Shown piece by piece: positions 17,081 to 26,175 of a stretch of 64,000 nucleotides of DNA. Every line of letters starts with the position of its first letter. Position 1 is the stretch's first letter. Below the pieces are notes generated by a model. That model was given only the letters and a program-made list of their open reading frames with translations, was not told where the DNA came from and ran no database searches. This DNA is from Sutcliffiella cohnii (lineage in GTDB: Bacteria; Bacillota; Bacilli; Bacillales; Bacillaceae_I). The translations under genes and the position numbers were made by a program. The stretch is taken from NCBI RefSeq assembly GCF_002250055.1, contig NZ_CP018866.1, forward strand, positions 3,902,869 through 3,966,868, written 5' to 3'.

Positions 17081-18139
17081 ATGGATAAAAATTCAAGGGT
17101 CTCAATGAAAAAGACTAAAAAGAGTAGAAAGAAGCGAACGATATTAGTTACAATTCTTACGCTATTCTTAATAGTCGGTGGATATGCAGGGTATTTAGTA
17201 TATGAAACAGTTCGAGCAGCAAATGACGCTTACACAGAAATAGATAGAGGGAATAAGTCAAAATTAAGGGAAACAGAAATTACGATGGGAAAAGATCCAT
17301 TCTCTGTTCTTTTAATGGGGATTGAGGATTATTCTACCGGAGGAACGAACGGAAGAACGGATACATTAATGCTAGCAACGTTCAATCCTGACACACAAAC
17401 GATGAAGCTCCTAAGTATCCCCCGTGATACTAGAGTGTTCTTCCCAGATCGTAACTATTACTCCAAAATTAATCATGCACACGCTTATGGCGGGAAAGAA
17501 ATGACGATTGACCGTATAGAAGAATTACTCGGGGTTCCTGTTGATTATTTTGCAACAGTAAACTTTGATGGTTTTAAAAATATTATTGATATTGTTGGCG
17601 GAGTAACGGTTGATGTTCCGTTTAGTTTCTCAGAACGAAGTGATACGAGACCGCGTTATGATATTCACTTCACTGAAGGTGAAATGACGTTAGGTGGGGA
17701 AGAAGCACTAGCATACGCTAGAATGAGAAAAAAAGATCCTCGTGGGGATTTCGGTCGTAATGATCGACAAAAACAAATTGTGGAAGCTACTATTAATGAA
17801 CTTACCTCCCCACAAAATTTATTGCGAATCGATCGTATCGCTAGAGAATTAGGACAAAATATTGAGACGAATGTACGGATAACAGATGCTATTGGACTTA
17901 CATCCGTATACTCGAACTTTAATACGTCGAAAATTGAACAGCTAAGCATTAAAGGTACGGACGACTATATAAACAATATCTATTATTTCATTCCTGATGA
18001 AATAGCACTTCAAGAGGTTCAAACAGAGCTCAAAGTTCATTTAGGTATACTACCTGAATCTGCATTAACTATCGATGAAGAAGGAACAGAGGGAACACCA
18101 GAAACAACGATTCCACCAGCACAACCTGGTACTCCATAA
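17081..18139 (+). CDS. LCP family wall-polymer ligase (LytR/TagU type)
   Basis: This 352-residue LytR-CpsA-Psr protein transfers undecaprenyl-linked anionic glycopolymers to peptidoglycan outside the membrane. A basic N-terminus (K-K-S-R-K-K-R) is followed by one transmembrane helix at about 20-42. The LCP domain shows M-G-I-E-D, G-R-T-D-T-L-M-L, the key Arg in S-I-P-R-D-T-R, K-I-N-H-A-H-A-Y-G-G and R-M-R-K-K-D-P-R-G-D-F-G-R. The C-terminal 30 residues are Pro/Thr/Glu-rich. Its position after yvyE is that of lytR/tagU. A second LCP gene lies at 37210. Confidence 0.95.
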   Translation: MDKNSRVSMKKTKKSRKKRTILVTILTLFLIVGGYAGYLVYETVRAANDAYTEIDRGNKSKLRETEITMGKDPFSVLLMGIEDYSTGGTNGRTDTLMLATFNPDTQTMKLLSIPRDTRVFFPDRNYYSKINHAHAYGGKEMTIDRIEELLGVPVDYFATVNFDGFKNIIDIVGGVTVDVPFSFSERSDTRPRYDIHFTEGEMTLGGEEALAYARMRKKDPRGDFGRNDRQKQIVEATINELTSPQNLLRIDRIARELGQNIETNVRITDAIGLTSVYSNFNTSKIEQLSIKGTDDYINNIYYFIPDEIALQEVQTELKVHLGILPESALTIDEEGTEGTPETTIPPAQPGTP

Positions 18140-18140
18140 T

Positions 18141-18174
18141 AAAAGGCTCGCAGCTAAATAACTGCGAGCCTTTT
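18141..18174. terminator. Bidirectional terminator between lytR and tuaH
   Basis: A perfect 13-bp stem (AAAAGGCTCGCAG/CTGCGAGCCTTTT) lies between the convergent genes, with T runs on both strands. It overlaps the tuaH stop. Confidence 0.92.
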
Positions 18175-19318
18175 ATTTTCCTACTACGATCATATACATT
18201 TTTTTAAATATGTTATTCCAATCTTTGCTCTCTGCTAGTTTTTTTCTGTCTTCTACATGCTTCTCGTTGTTATCAGCTAATAGTTTGGAACAATGGGCGA
18301 TAAATTCGTCAACATTTCTACCCTCTCCATATTCGTAAATCCACTCTTGTTGATACTTTTTCGTTGAGGGTAAATTATAGCCGACTATCGGCTTGCCTGC
18401 AGCCAAATACTCAAATAACTTTAGCGGAAATACCGCTTTATTATATTCGGACGGTTTGTACGGTAGTAAGCCAATATCAATTTTATTTAACCAAGCTGGT
18501 ACTTCATTCGGTTGAATTTTACCTAAATACTTAACATTTTCGTTTTGAAGTAACTGGTGAAAAGTTGGGTCACCATTCGTTCCTTCGGGGCCAGCTAGTA
18601 ACAACGTCCAATCCCCTCTATGCTTCATCACCTCATTAAGCAAGTCAAAGTCTAATTTCGGCTTAATTCCCCCGATATAGCCAATTACAGAGCCTGACAG
18701 GTCATTACCTTTACTTAGCTTAACTCGCTCCTCAAACAGGTGATATTCTACTCCGTTTTCTAACGTCAGTGGCTTTTGGGCAGGATTATACGTTTTTACA
18801 AGATAGTCATTTAAGAAGTCTGACGTAGCAAATAGCTTATCGACCGTTCGGACAATTCTTTCTTCCGCTTGTACAATGCTCTGCTCCCTAAGTTTTAGCA
18901 CAATATTTTTTTTACCAGTCATGGAAGAAGCCCACAAATCGCTACAATCGTAGGTAGTTGTTTCCCAGTCAATTAGCTTCTGAATGGCCGGAAAGCCAGG
19001 AAACGTATACCATAAGTATTTTTTCGTACCTTTACTCTGCAAATGCGCTTGTAGTGCTTTTAATTTATGTTTATAAAATAAATCAAAATATCTTCCAAAG
19101 CGAAACAATTTATGACTATGCACATCAGGAATTCCGTATTGCACAATTCCGTTAGAAAGTTTCTGGAAGCTTTGTTTTCCGGTAGTGGGACAAACCCATA
19201 TCACTTCTTCCGTGTCTCTTTGTTTTAATAAAAATTCTGCTAAACGGTGTCTACGGTAACGTAAATGATCTTGGTCCCAATCGCCTGTAGCGACGATAAC
19301 GTGCGTTTTACTCTCCAT
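18173..19318 (-). CDS. tuaH: Teichuronic acid glycosyltransferase TuaH-like
   Basis: This 381-residue GT-B glycosyltransferase resembles B. subtilis TuaH throughout: D-x-D-x-L-R-Y-R-R-H-R-L-A-E-F-L near 16-30, W-Y-T-F-P-G-F-P near 103, Y-D-C-S-D-L-W-A, N-G-V-E-Y, G-Y-I-G-G-I-K-P-K-L-D-F, and F-P-L-K-L-F-E-Y-L-A-A-G-K-P-I-V-G near 320. TuaH adds sugars to the phosphate-free wall polymer teichuronic acid. It follows gtaB by 9 bp with GAGGAGCG before the start, so the two are co-transcribed. The rest of a tua operon is not in the window. Confidence 0.88.
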   Translation of the reverse strand: MESKTHVIVATGDWDQDHLRYRRHRLAEFLLKQRDTEEVIWVCPTTGKQSFQKLSNGIVQYGIPDVHSHKLFRFGRYFDLFYKHKLKALQAHLQSKGTKKYLWYTFPGFPAIQKLIDWETTTYDCSDLWASSMTGKKNIVLKLREQSIVQAEERIVRTVDKLFATSDFLNDYLVKTYNPAQKPLTLENGVEYHLFEERVKLSKGNDLSGSVIGYIGGIKPKLDFDLLNEVMKHRGDWTLLLAGPEGTNGDPTFHQLLQNENVKYLGKIQPNEVPAWLNKIDIGLLPYKPSEYNKAVFPLKLFEYLAAGKPIVGYNLPSTKKYQQEWIYEYGEGRNVDEFIAHCSKLLADNNEKHVEDRKKLAESKDWNNIFKKMYMIVVGK

Positions 19319-19327
19319 TATCGCTCC

Positions 19328-20218
19328 TCAGGCTTTCGTTTTGTAATTTTGATATTGAAGTGTTTGTAAATATTGAACAACTTCATCTCGTAAGTCTTCA
19401 CGATCCAAACTGAAATCGATTGTCGCCTTCACAAATCCGAATTTATCTCCTACATCGTATCTCGTTCCGCTAAATTGATATGCTAGCACTTGTTGGATTC
19501 CATTTAAACTATTGATTGCATCTGTTAATTGGATTTCTCCACCAGAACCTTTAGGAGTTTTCTCTAAAATATCAAAAATATCAGCAGTTAGTACGTATCT
19601 TCCCATAATCGCGAAATTGGAAGGAGCTTCTGCAACGTTCGGCTTTTCAACTAGCCCTGCAATTTTCACAACGTCTTCAGCAATTTCGTCACCCTTCGGA
19701 GCAACTATACCGTATTTGGATACTTCTTTTTCAGGAACACCTTGTATTCCAACAACGGACGAGCCGAATTGATCGTATACATCAATAAGCTGCTTTAAAC
19801 AAGGTGTATCTCCTTTAACGATGTCGTCCCCTAACATAACACCAAACGGATCATTGCCGATAAACTTTCTTGCACACCAAATAGCGTGGCCTAATCCTAA
19901 AGGTTCTTTTTGGCGAATGTAGTGAATGTTTGCTAATTCAGAAATACCTTGAATTTCATGCAAAATTTCATATTTTTCTTTTTTTAGTAACGTCTCTTCT
20001 AGTTCATACGATTTATCGAAGTGATCCTCAATTGCACGCTTTCCTCTACCACTAACGATAATAATATCTTCAATTCCTGATTGTACCGCTTCTTCTACTA
20101 TATATTGAATCGTTGGTTTATCTACAATTGGTAGCATTTCTTTTGGCTGTGCCTTCGTAGCTGGTAAAAATCTAGTTCCTAAACCTGCTGCTGGAATAAT
20201 TACCTTTTTAATTGTCAT
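19328..20218 (-). CDS. gtaB: UTP-glucose-1-phosphate uridylyltransferase
   Basis: This 296-residue enzyme makes UDP-glucose from UTP and glucose-1-phosphate. The nucleotide loop [14 protein letters not shown] near residues 10-23, [11 protein letters not shown], and G-D-D-I-V near 130 are diagnostic of GalU/GtaB. UDP-glucose feeds teichoic acid glucosylation, glycolipids and, through a dehydrogenase, UDP-glucuronate. It is first in a short operon with tuaH. AGGAG lies 9 nt before the start. Confidence 0.97.
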   Translation of the reverse strand: MTIKKVIIPAAGLGTRFLPATKAQPKEMLPIVDKPTIQYIVEEAVQSGIEDIIIVSGRGKRAIEDHFDKSYELEETLLKKEKYEILHEIQGISELANIHYIRQKEPLGLGHAIWCARKFIGNDPFGVMLGDDIVKGDTPCLKQLIDVYDQFGSSVVGIQGVPEKEVSKYGIVAPKGDEIAEDVVKIAGLVEKPNVAEAPSNFAIMGRYVLTADIFDILEKTPKGSGGEIQLTDAINSLNGIQQVLAYQFSGTRYDVGDKFGFVKATIDFSLDREDLRDEVVQYLQTLQYQNYKTKA

Positions 20219-20364
20219 TTCCTACTACTCCTTTTTACATATATGTCTTATAAAAGTATATCATAGTCAAATGTATGATTAGTAAAGTGACTGTTAAGAA
20301 CATATTACAAAATAAGACATACGTAGATACTTTAGTTTTTCTAGCATGACCGGAAAATATGAAA

Positions 20365-20392
20365 AACAGACTAACATAGTAGTTAGCCTGTT
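20365..20392 (-). terminator. Terminator of the polyprenyl glycosylphosphotransferase gene
   Basis: An 11-bp stem AACAGGCTAAC/GTTAGTCTGTT (one wobble) is followed by TTTTTC on the minus strand, a few bases past the stop codon. Confidence 0.8.
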
Positions 20393-20397
20393 CCTCA

Positions 20398-21759
20398 TTA
20401 ATTTCGCTTGTGAGCTAACTTGTTGCTCGGTTGCTGTTCTTTTACACCTTCTGATTTATCTTTATCAATAATAACTAATAACGTTCTTAAAATGATAAGG
20501 ATATCAAACATAACTGAATAATTTCTAATGTAGTGCAGGTCAAATCGCAACTTATCCTCTACACTTGTCGTATATTTACCCATAATTTGAGCGTATCCAG
20601 TAATACCTGGCTTCACACTATTACGATATTCATACGATTTTAATTCTTTCTTAAACTTTTCAATAAAGAAGCTTCGTTCCGGGCGAGGACCAACAATGGA
20701 CATATCCCCCTTCAAAACGTTTATTATTTGTGGGATTTCATCAATTCTTGTCGCGCGTAAAAATTTACCGATTTTCGTTATTCTCGGATCTTTATCTGTT
20801 GCCATCGTAGGGCCTGTTTTACCTTCTGCATTTTCTACCATAGTACGAAATTTAATAATATTAAATTCTTTATTATCTTTTCCTAAGCGCTTTTGCGTGT
20901 AAAAGATGGAGCCTTTCCAGTCATCGATTTTAATTAAAATCATCCCAATTAGGAAGAAAGGGATAAGAAATGGAAATGCTACTATAGAAACAACTAAATC
21001 AAAAAATCGTTTCATAAATTGTTGATCAATCGTTAAACCGAATGGCTTAATTGCAAGAGACATCGTATCTTCAAACGGTGTAATTTCTGATTTGGATAGT
21101 AACAAATCATAGAACGACGGTACTAAATATAAATTTTTCCCATTTTTAAAAGAGGAATAAATAATTTTAGATTTCTTCTCATCCGTATCTTTTGCACCTA
21201 ACACAATCGTTTCAGATCGTTTAATCGCGTTATATATTTCTGGAAGTGGTGCATGGTAGTTCACGTATTCGACATCTACTTTTGATGCAAACGTCCCTAT
21301 TACTTGATATGTTAGTTTATTTTTCTCATGTGGTTCTGCAATTAATAACACTTTTTCAGGCTTAGATTTCTTTAAAGCAAAAAACACAACTTTCCAAAGC
21401 GTTAAGAGCACAACCGCAATGATAAAGGACAGCAGGATAACCGATCTTGGTAATGCAAACGCTCGAAAGAAGAACGAAGCAGCCATCGTCGTTACTGTAA
21501 TCGACGCGGTACTAATAAAAATACTTCCAATATAATCGAATACTCTTTTTCGTCTCGAAGGGTTAACTTCATAAACAAATAAGAAGAAAGTACTGATTAT
21601 AATAATGTATGGAAGTACCGTGAAGAACGAGTCCCAGTTTCTTGTTACGTACGTTTCACTTCGTATATAAAACGCTAAGAAATAGGACAGTGTAATAATG
21701 CTAATATCAATAATAATAAATGATAACCGTTTCGTTTTTTCGTTTGTATAAGTATTCAT
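20398..21759 (-). CDS. Exopolysaccharide polyprenyl glycosylphosphotransferase (WcaJ/CpsE type)
   Basis: This 453-residue membrane enzyme starts glycan synthesis by moving a sugar-1-phosphate from a nucleotide sugar to undecaprenyl phosphate. Four or five N-terminal transmembrane helices (about 12-140) are followed by a CoA-binding-like domain. The catalytic bacterial sugar transferase domain (about 245-430) has F-F-D-L-V-V-S, Q-K-R-L-G, F-K-R-T-M-like F-R-T-M, R-x-T-R-I-D-E-I-P-Q, and G-D-M-S-I-V-G-P-R-P-E-R. The sugar cannot be told from sequence. The gene stands alone between terminators, so it may serve the TuaH-type polymer or the 39-61 kb locus. Confidence 0.93.
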   Translation of the reverse strand: MNTYTNEKTKRLSFIIIDISIITLSYFLAFYIRSETYVTRNWDSFFTVLPYIIIISTFFLFVYEVNPSRRKRVFDYIGSIFISTASITVTTMAASFFFRAFALPRSVILLSFIIAVVLLTLWKVVFFALKKSKPEKVLLIAEPHEKNKLTYQVIGTFASKVDVEYVNYHAPLPEIYNAIKRSETIVLGAKDTDEKKSKIIYSSFKNGKNLYLVPSFYDLLLSKSEITPFEDTMSLAIKPFGLTIDQQFMKRFFDLVVSIVAFPFLIPFFLIGMILIKIDDWKGSIFYTQKRLGKDNKEFNIIKFRTMVENAEGKTGPTMATDKDPRITKIGKFLRATRIDEIPQIINVLKGDMSIVGPRPERSFFIEKFKKELKSYEYRNSVKPGITGYAQIMGKYTTSVEDKLRFDLHYIRNYSVMFDILIILRTLLVIIDKDKSEGVKEQQPSNKLAHKRN

Positions 21760-22073
21760 ATAAAAGCTCCTTTGTTAAGGCCTTAATACGTTAGACGTTT
21801 TGTTTAACTATTAGTTTCTCCAAACAATGCACAAATTTCCCTTAATTATAATGGAAATTGTAATAAAAAGAAACTTCCAACCTACCAATATATAAGTTTA
21901 CAACCTTCTCTTCTAAAAATAAAGTTAAAGTTCCATTAGAAAATCGCAAGCCCCATTAACTGGTAGTTAACCTTCACCACTTACTAGAATATTTATTCTC
22001 ACCCTATAAAAACGTATAGTTTTCTTTAAAATCGACGATGCTAAAACTATATAGGTGAGAGGAGAATTTTGTT
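21760..22073. other. Intergenic region with a leader inverted repeat
   Basis: This is an AT-rich 314-bp region between divergent genes. TATAGTTTT (22015-22023) and AAAACTATA (22043-22051) form an inverted repeat just before the ribosome site of the gene at 22074. No confident promoter was seen. Confidence 0.4.
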
Positions 22074-22583
22074 ATGAATAAGATGCAGTTAGTTCTAATA
22101 AGTATATTTATAGTTTTAATTATTATCGTCACACTCCCTACTAAGTCTACTAGTAAACACTTGCCGATACGAGCAGAAACTGCCCTTTTAGAAAAAGAAA
22201 TTCCTAACGAAAACTTTTTTTCTTTGGATAAAAATGTAACTTTTCCTGTATTCCAAACGTCTAATAATTGGACAGACGAAAATGTTGTTCAACAATACGA
22301 AAAGAAGCTAGAACAATTACAAGTAGAAACAGAACAAAAATTGAACGTTGCGCTCGAGGATTTAAAAGAAAAGCTACAGGAAGAACGTAGTTTAGCCTTA
22401 TTGTTAGAAGGGTACCAAATATTAAAGGAACTTGAAAAAGAAACGGACGAGTCTTTTTATCAAATTTTAGAAGAATTAAAAAGTCATAGTCATGTAGAGG
22501 AAGAAAAGCTCCAACACTACCAATCACATTACGAAAAAACGAAAGAAAGCTGGAAAAACAGTTTGATGAACTTTTCTAACTAG
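22074..22583 (+). CDS. Membrane-anchored coiled-coil protein of unknown function
   Basis: This is a 169-residue protein not recognised as a known family. One N-terminal hydrophobic helix (residues 5-22) can act as a membrane anchor or uncleaved signal. A Glu/Lys/Leu-rich helical region (about 70-165) has heptad-like spacing (Y-E-K-K-L-E-Q-L-Q-V-E-T-E-Q-K-L) and probably forms a coiled coil outside the membrane. GAGGAG lies before the ATG. A second small membrane protein gene follows 65 bp later on the same strand, and the two may form an operon. Confidence 0.65.
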   Translation: MNKMQLVLISIFIVLIIIVTLPTKSTSKHLPIRAETALLEKEIPNENFFSLDKNVTFPVFQTSNNWTDENVVQQYEKKLEQLQVETEQKLNVALEDLKEKLQEERSLALLLEGYQILKELEKETDESFYQILEELKSHSHVEEEKLQHYQSHYEKTKESWKNSLMNFSN

Positions 22584-22648
22584 TCATATTTAGTTAGTAG
22601 TGTTAATAGAATGATAAGTATAAGCATAGGGAGAAGTGAGGGATAAAG

Positions 22649-23023
22649 ATGGCAGAAATAGCGAGTAGATTCGAACCAATAATTAAACGTCTTAAAAGTT
22701 ATCCTATACATTTTAATTGGGAGGCCTTGTTTTTATATTTAAAAAATTATTCCTTCCGCATCATGATCATTGTTGGCTTATGCCCAATATTTGTTACGAT
22801 TCCAGCGGTTATGTTTTATTTCGGACTCGAATATAGCACATTTAGCTTTTACGCTCTGTCCATCATCATGCTCGTACCGTGGCTGTTAATACCGTTTCTA
22901 TTTATTCAATATATAACCGAGCGTTCTAAAGCCGGCAAAATTATTTCATATGTAGTTACTGGATTAGTTCTCGTAGCATTTATCATTTGGGTTTATCTAT
23001 TTTCGATATGGAAGTTATTTTAA
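22649..23023 (+). CDS. Small three-helix membrane protein of unknown function
   Basis: This 124-residue protein has three hydrophobic segments (about 35-58, 64-88 and 98-122) after a short cytoplasmic-looking N-terminus. No family was recognised. A GAGGG ribosome site precedes the ATG. It ends at a bidirectional terminator shared with the convergent SGNH gene and probably forms a pair with the gene at 22074. Confidence 0.7.
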   Translation: MAEIASRFEPIIKRLKSYPIHFNWEALFLYLKNYSFRIMIIVGLCPIFVTIPAVMFYFGLEYSTFSFYALSIIMLVPWLLIPFLFIQYITERSKAGKIISYVVTGLVLVAFIIWVYLFSIWKLF

Positions 23024-23030
23024 ATAAATT

Positions 23031-23059
23031 AGGACAGTATAATTAATCTATACTGTCCT
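23031..23059. terminator. Bidirectional terminator
   Basis: A perfect 11-bp stem AGGACAGTATA/TATACTGTCCT with a 7-nt loop lies between convergent genes. The loop contains the stop codon of the SGNH gene. Confidence 0.75.
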
Positions 23060-23882
23060 CTATTTCATCCCCTGTAAAGAAACGCAATAAATATTCTGCC
23101 CACGCGTTATTCCCAACCTCATTTGGGTGTTGCGTATCGTCAGAAACATATTGTTTAAACTCGACATCATTATGGTGAGGCCAATTCGTCCAATGATTTA
23201 AATATAAATAACTCTGTTGTTCAGCAAACTTTTGTAGCGCTTCTATTTCACGCGGATAGTTTCTAGCTCCGTAAAGCGGCATTGAAGGCTGTATTAACAT
23301 CACAACTTCTTCATTTTGCTCTTTATAACCATTAATCATTTCGTTTATGTTTGCAAACCTTCTACTCATTTGCACGAGCCCATAGTTATCCTCTATTACA
23401 AATGGATCGAGAAGGACAACATCTGGAACGATTTCGTCAAGAAGGTGAAGCTGTTGTTCTACTACTTTTGAAGATGTATGATCGGTAATTTCTTGTATGT
23501 AAAACTCGAAAGTGTCCCCATAATATTTTTTCATTTCTTCTTGGAGTATGTTTGGCCAAGCGGATTCACCGGTTAAGCCTTTTGAACCAACGATAAGAAA
23601 ACGTACTTGTTCACCACTCGTCACCTTTTGTAGAACAGCTTCTTTTAATGGTGAAGGCAGCTGATTTGCGTATTCAGCAGCAAGCTGGGCACCCTGGTCA
23701 TCATTTTGTTCATCCTGATCCTCAACCTGTGATTTTACCGGTGCTTGTTCATTTAAACTAGCAATATTAGTAGCTTGAATCTCTTGGCCCGTTGATGCAA
23801 TTTTATTTTCCCAATGGAAATGTCCTGCAACAATCGAACCTAAGCAAATTAATAGGACGGCTAATACAATTCCGTTTCTCAT
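23043..23882 (-). CDS. Secreted SGNH/GDSL-type hydrolase
   Basis: This 279-residue protein has a signal/anchor helix (residues 3-20), an acidic Gln/Asp-rich linker (35-65) and an SGNH hydrolase domain. Block I is R-F-L-I-V-G-S-K-G (Ser kept, the usual GDS changed to GSK). Block V is D-D-T-Q-H-P-N-E-V-G with the Asp-x-x-His pair near 250. Such proteins act outside the membrane as esterases or deacetylases on wall polymers or exopolysaccharides; the substrate is unknown. GAGGTGG precedes the start. It lies between wall-polymer genes. Confidence 0.82.
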   Translation of the reverse strand: MRNGIVLAVLLICLGSIVAGHFHWENKIASTGQEIQATNIASLNEQAPVKSQVEDQDEQNDDQGAQLAAEYANQLPSPLKEAVLQKVTSGEQVRFLIVGSKGLTGESAWPNILQEEMKKYYGDTFEFYIQEITDHTSSKVVEQQLHLLDEIVPDVVLLDPFVIEDNYGLVQMSRRFANINEMINGYKEQNEEVVMLIQPSMPLYGARNYPREIEALQKFAEQQSYLYLNHWTNWPHHNDVEFKQYVSDDTQHPNEVGNNAWAEYLLRFFTGDEIEDSID

Positions 23883-23979
23883 TTTACCACCTCTCTCTCA
23901 ATATACTATTATTCCCATTACTTTTCTACAATTGTCTACAAAATATTGCAAATTCAACAGACTATTTACCTATAAACAG

Positions 23980-24002
23980 AAGCGGAGCGCTCAGCTAGAC
24001 GT
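23980..24002. repeat. Internally deleted copy of the structured intergenic repeat
   Basis: AAGCGGAGCGCT is joined directly to CAGCTAGACGT. These are the two ends of the 149-bp element at 31127-31275 without its middle. Confidence 0.6.
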
Positions 24003-24056
24003 AACGAAAGTAAAGCTAACGTTTATAGTTTCCTGGTAAACGATTAAATAAAAAAA

Positions 24057-24081
24057 ATCCAAGCAGTACATCCGCTTGAAT
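24057..24081 (-). terminator. Terminator of ywqE
   Basis: On the minus strand ATTCAAGC...GCTTGGAT is followed by eight T, 13 bp past the stop codon. Confidence 0.75.
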
Positions 24082-24093
24082 TTTTCATATATG

Positions 24094-24861
24094 TTAAAAC
24101 AACCCTAGTAGCTTTTTCTTTCGAATACGCTCCGGAATTTCTTTTATAATCGTTTGGCCTTCAATTAAAAGCTCAGCATTTTCCATAAATACGTAACGAG
24201 TTTCCTTACCGAACTCTTTATCAATAAGTTCAAACGCCTCGTCCATTTTAAACGTACGATTTTTAATATTGTGAGCATCTGATGCGATAAAATGAGCTAA
24301 ATTAGCTTGAATAATATCATGTGAAAACTTTTTGATTTTCTTTCCAAAAGCCCCTACTAAACTAGCCGCCGTCAATTGTGTGCATGCACCCTTTTTTACT
24401 AATTGGTATAGTTTATCAGGTGATTGTAAAAGTTCAGCATTTCGTTCAGGATGAACAATGACTGGGATCAGCCCTTCAAGCTGTATATCATAGATTAACT
24501 TTTCTGTGTAAAGAGGAACGTTTGCAGAAGGAAGCTCAATAAAAACATATTTTCCTTTATCGTTCATCGTAAGAACTTCACCATTTTGATAGGATTCTAG
24601 TAATTCACCGTGAATTCTAGTCTCTTGACCCGGAAGTATTGTAATCGGAACATTTTCTTTTTTTAAGCGATCGTTAAGCTCGGCTACAAGTTGGATTATG
24701 TCTATTCTTTTGTTTGTATACTTCTCATTTAAATGATGAGGCGTCGCTACAATCGTTGTAATCCCTTGTTCTACCGCAACCCTAGCCATCTCAATACTTT
24801 CTGTCATATGTTTAGCACCGTCATCCACACCTGGAAGTATATGACAATGAAGATCAATCAT
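24094..24861 (-). CDS. ywqE: Tyrosine-protein phosphatase of the CpsB/YwqE PHP family
   Basis: This 255-residue metal-dependent phosphatase has the PHP signatures M-I-D-L-H-C-H-I-L-P-G-V-D-D-G, A-T-P-H-H near residue 41, P-G-Q-E near 78, H-P-E-R-N near 137 and A-S-D-A-H-N near 195. It dephosphorylates bacterial tyrosine kinases and UDP-sugar dehydrogenases, and so controls exopolysaccharide output. In B. subtilis it lies next to the kinase pair ywqC/ywqD; no kinase is found in this window, although a nucleotide-sugar dehydrogenase (a possible substrate) lies at 57.8 kb. AGGAGGGA precedes the start. Confidence 0.93.
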   Translation of the reverse strand: MIDLHCHILPGVDDGAKHMTESIEMARVAVEQGITTIVATPHHLNEKYTNKRIDIIQLVAELNDRLKKENVPITILPGQETRIHGELLESYQNGEVLTMNDKGKYVFIELPSANVPLYTEKLIYDIQLEGLIPVIVHPERNAELLQSPDKLYQLVKKGACTQLTAASLVGAFGKKIKKFSHDIIQANLAHFIASDAHNIKNRTFKMDEAFELIDKEFGKETRYVFMENAELLIEGQTIIKEIPERIRKKKLLGLF

Positions 24862-25007
24862 AGTTCTTCCCTCCTATCTTGGTTTATAGACCAAATTTCC
24901 CACGTTAGTTATTTATTAATATTACCATAGTATAAACATATTGAGAACGGGTGTATTTTGTCGAAAATTAACGAATCGCGATTTCAGAATTGTTATATTA
25001 GTATAAC

Positions 25008-25040
25008 AAAAACACCGAATAAGACTATATTCAGTGTTTT
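25008..25040 (-). terminator. Terminator of the first sortase gene
   Basis: A 12-13 bp stem (AAAACACTGAATA/TATTCGGTGTTTT) is followed by TTTG-TT on the minus strand. Confidence 0.8.
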
Positions 25041-25051
25041 ATCATCATTAT

Positions 25052-25636
25052 TTACTTTTTGACTGGTTTTGCATATAAAATATAGCGTTCAGGAGTTGGT
25101 CCTAAAACGTGAAAAGGGTAGCACGTAGTTAATATAAATTCTTCCGTTTCCTTTTGCAATGTAATAATCGAAAGGTCATTTTCATCTACTATTTTAGAAT
25201 CATAAATTTCATACGTATATTCTCCGTACGGCATCTTTACTTGGAACGTATCTCCCATTTCTAATTCTCCCAATCTCAAGAAAACGGTATCGTTATGACC
25301 CGACATGACGATTTGTCCAATTTCACCAGGGTAAGAAGAGCCTGTATAATGCCCGACCCCTTTTGCTAGTTCATTTGGATCTGTTCCAGCTACAATTGGA
25401 AGTTCTGCCTCTATTTTTGGAAGCTCTAAAATACCTATCGCTTCACCAATTGCAGGATCCCAATCTTCAGGCACTCCATTTTCTGTAACGATCGAGGAGC
25501 TTGTTGTTTTCTCGATTGCTTCTTTTAAAGCTGCTTCTGTTTTTTTATCCATACTAATTTTTTCATATAAACCATAGCCAATGAACCCTAATCCGCTAAT
25601 AATAAGTAAAAACGCAAATACCATTCCTTTTTTCAA
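25052..25636 (-). CDS. srtD: Class D sortase
   Basis: This 194-residue transpeptidase joins LPXTA/G-type surface proteins to the wall. The N-terminal anchor helix is at 5-24. The catalytic triad is visible: His in M-S-G-H-N-D-T near 113, Cys in T-T-C-Y-P-F near 168 and Arg in P-E-R-Y near 182. The size and the missing N-terminal extension fit class D (B. subtilis YhcS). The start is TTG with GAGAGGAACGG upstream. It follows a small membrane protein gene by 22 bp. No sorting-signal substrate gene is adjacent; a second sortase with a substrate lies at 33.9 kb. Confidence 0.93.
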   Translation of the reverse strand: MKKGMVFAFLLIISGLGFIGYGLYEKISMDKKTEAALKEAIEKTTSSSIVTENGVPEDWDPAIGEAIGILELPKIEAELPIVAGTDPNELAKGVGHYTGSSYPGEIGQIVMSGHNDTVFLRLGELEMGDTFQVKMPYGEYTYEIYDSKIVDENDLSIITLQKETEEFILTTCYPFHVLGPTPERYILYAKPVKK

Positions 25637-25658
25637 AGTAAATCCGTTCCTCTCTTTT

Positions 25659-25982
25659 CTATATTTTCCTCAAAGCTCCTTCAATGAACTTAATGAAAAA
25701 AGGTAAACCGATTGCAAATAAATGGAGCACAATTAAAGTAAAGTGATAAAACCGTTGCTTCGTCATTTTGAATAATAGTGGAATTAAGATTAATAGTATA
25801 CCAGCAGTACTTAACAACATGTATAACATTTCACCTTGATCTTCGCCAAATCGAATTAATAATATAAAATATCCGATTATACTAACATTATATATTAGAA
25901 GTAAAAGTGATAGTGTGAAACATATACCGTTAACGGAACCTTTAAACCATTTACTCGTAAAAAACTTTTTTACTTTTTCCAT
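25659..25982 (-). CDS. Small membrane protein upstream of sortase
   Basis: This protein of about 107 residues has three hydrophobic segments (about 12-36, 47-65 and 76-100). No family was recognised. AGGAG lies 5 nt before a TTG at 25988 and 10 nt before the ATG at 25982; either may start it. It is co-directional with the sortase gene and 22 bp upstream, so the two are probably co-transcribed. A role as a sortase partner is inference from position only. Confidence 0.7.
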   Translation of the reverse strand: MEKVKKFFTSKWFKGSVNGICFTLSLLLLIYNVSIIGYFILLIRFGEDQGEMLYMLLSTAGILLILIPLLFKMTKQRFYHFTLIVLHLFAIGLPFFIKFIEGALRKI

Positions 25983-26175
25983 TGTCAATCTCTCTCCTAC
26001 ACCCCGATATTGTAATTACAATTTATGTATAATTGTATTATATACTATCCTTTAGCCCTACGAATAGACTGAAATTTCTAACTCGAAGTTTATCTGCTAT
26101 ACATTACGGGTAAACAGTAACTTTCTTCATACCTTTCACGACTAATATAAAAACAGGACATAGGAGGTAATATTT

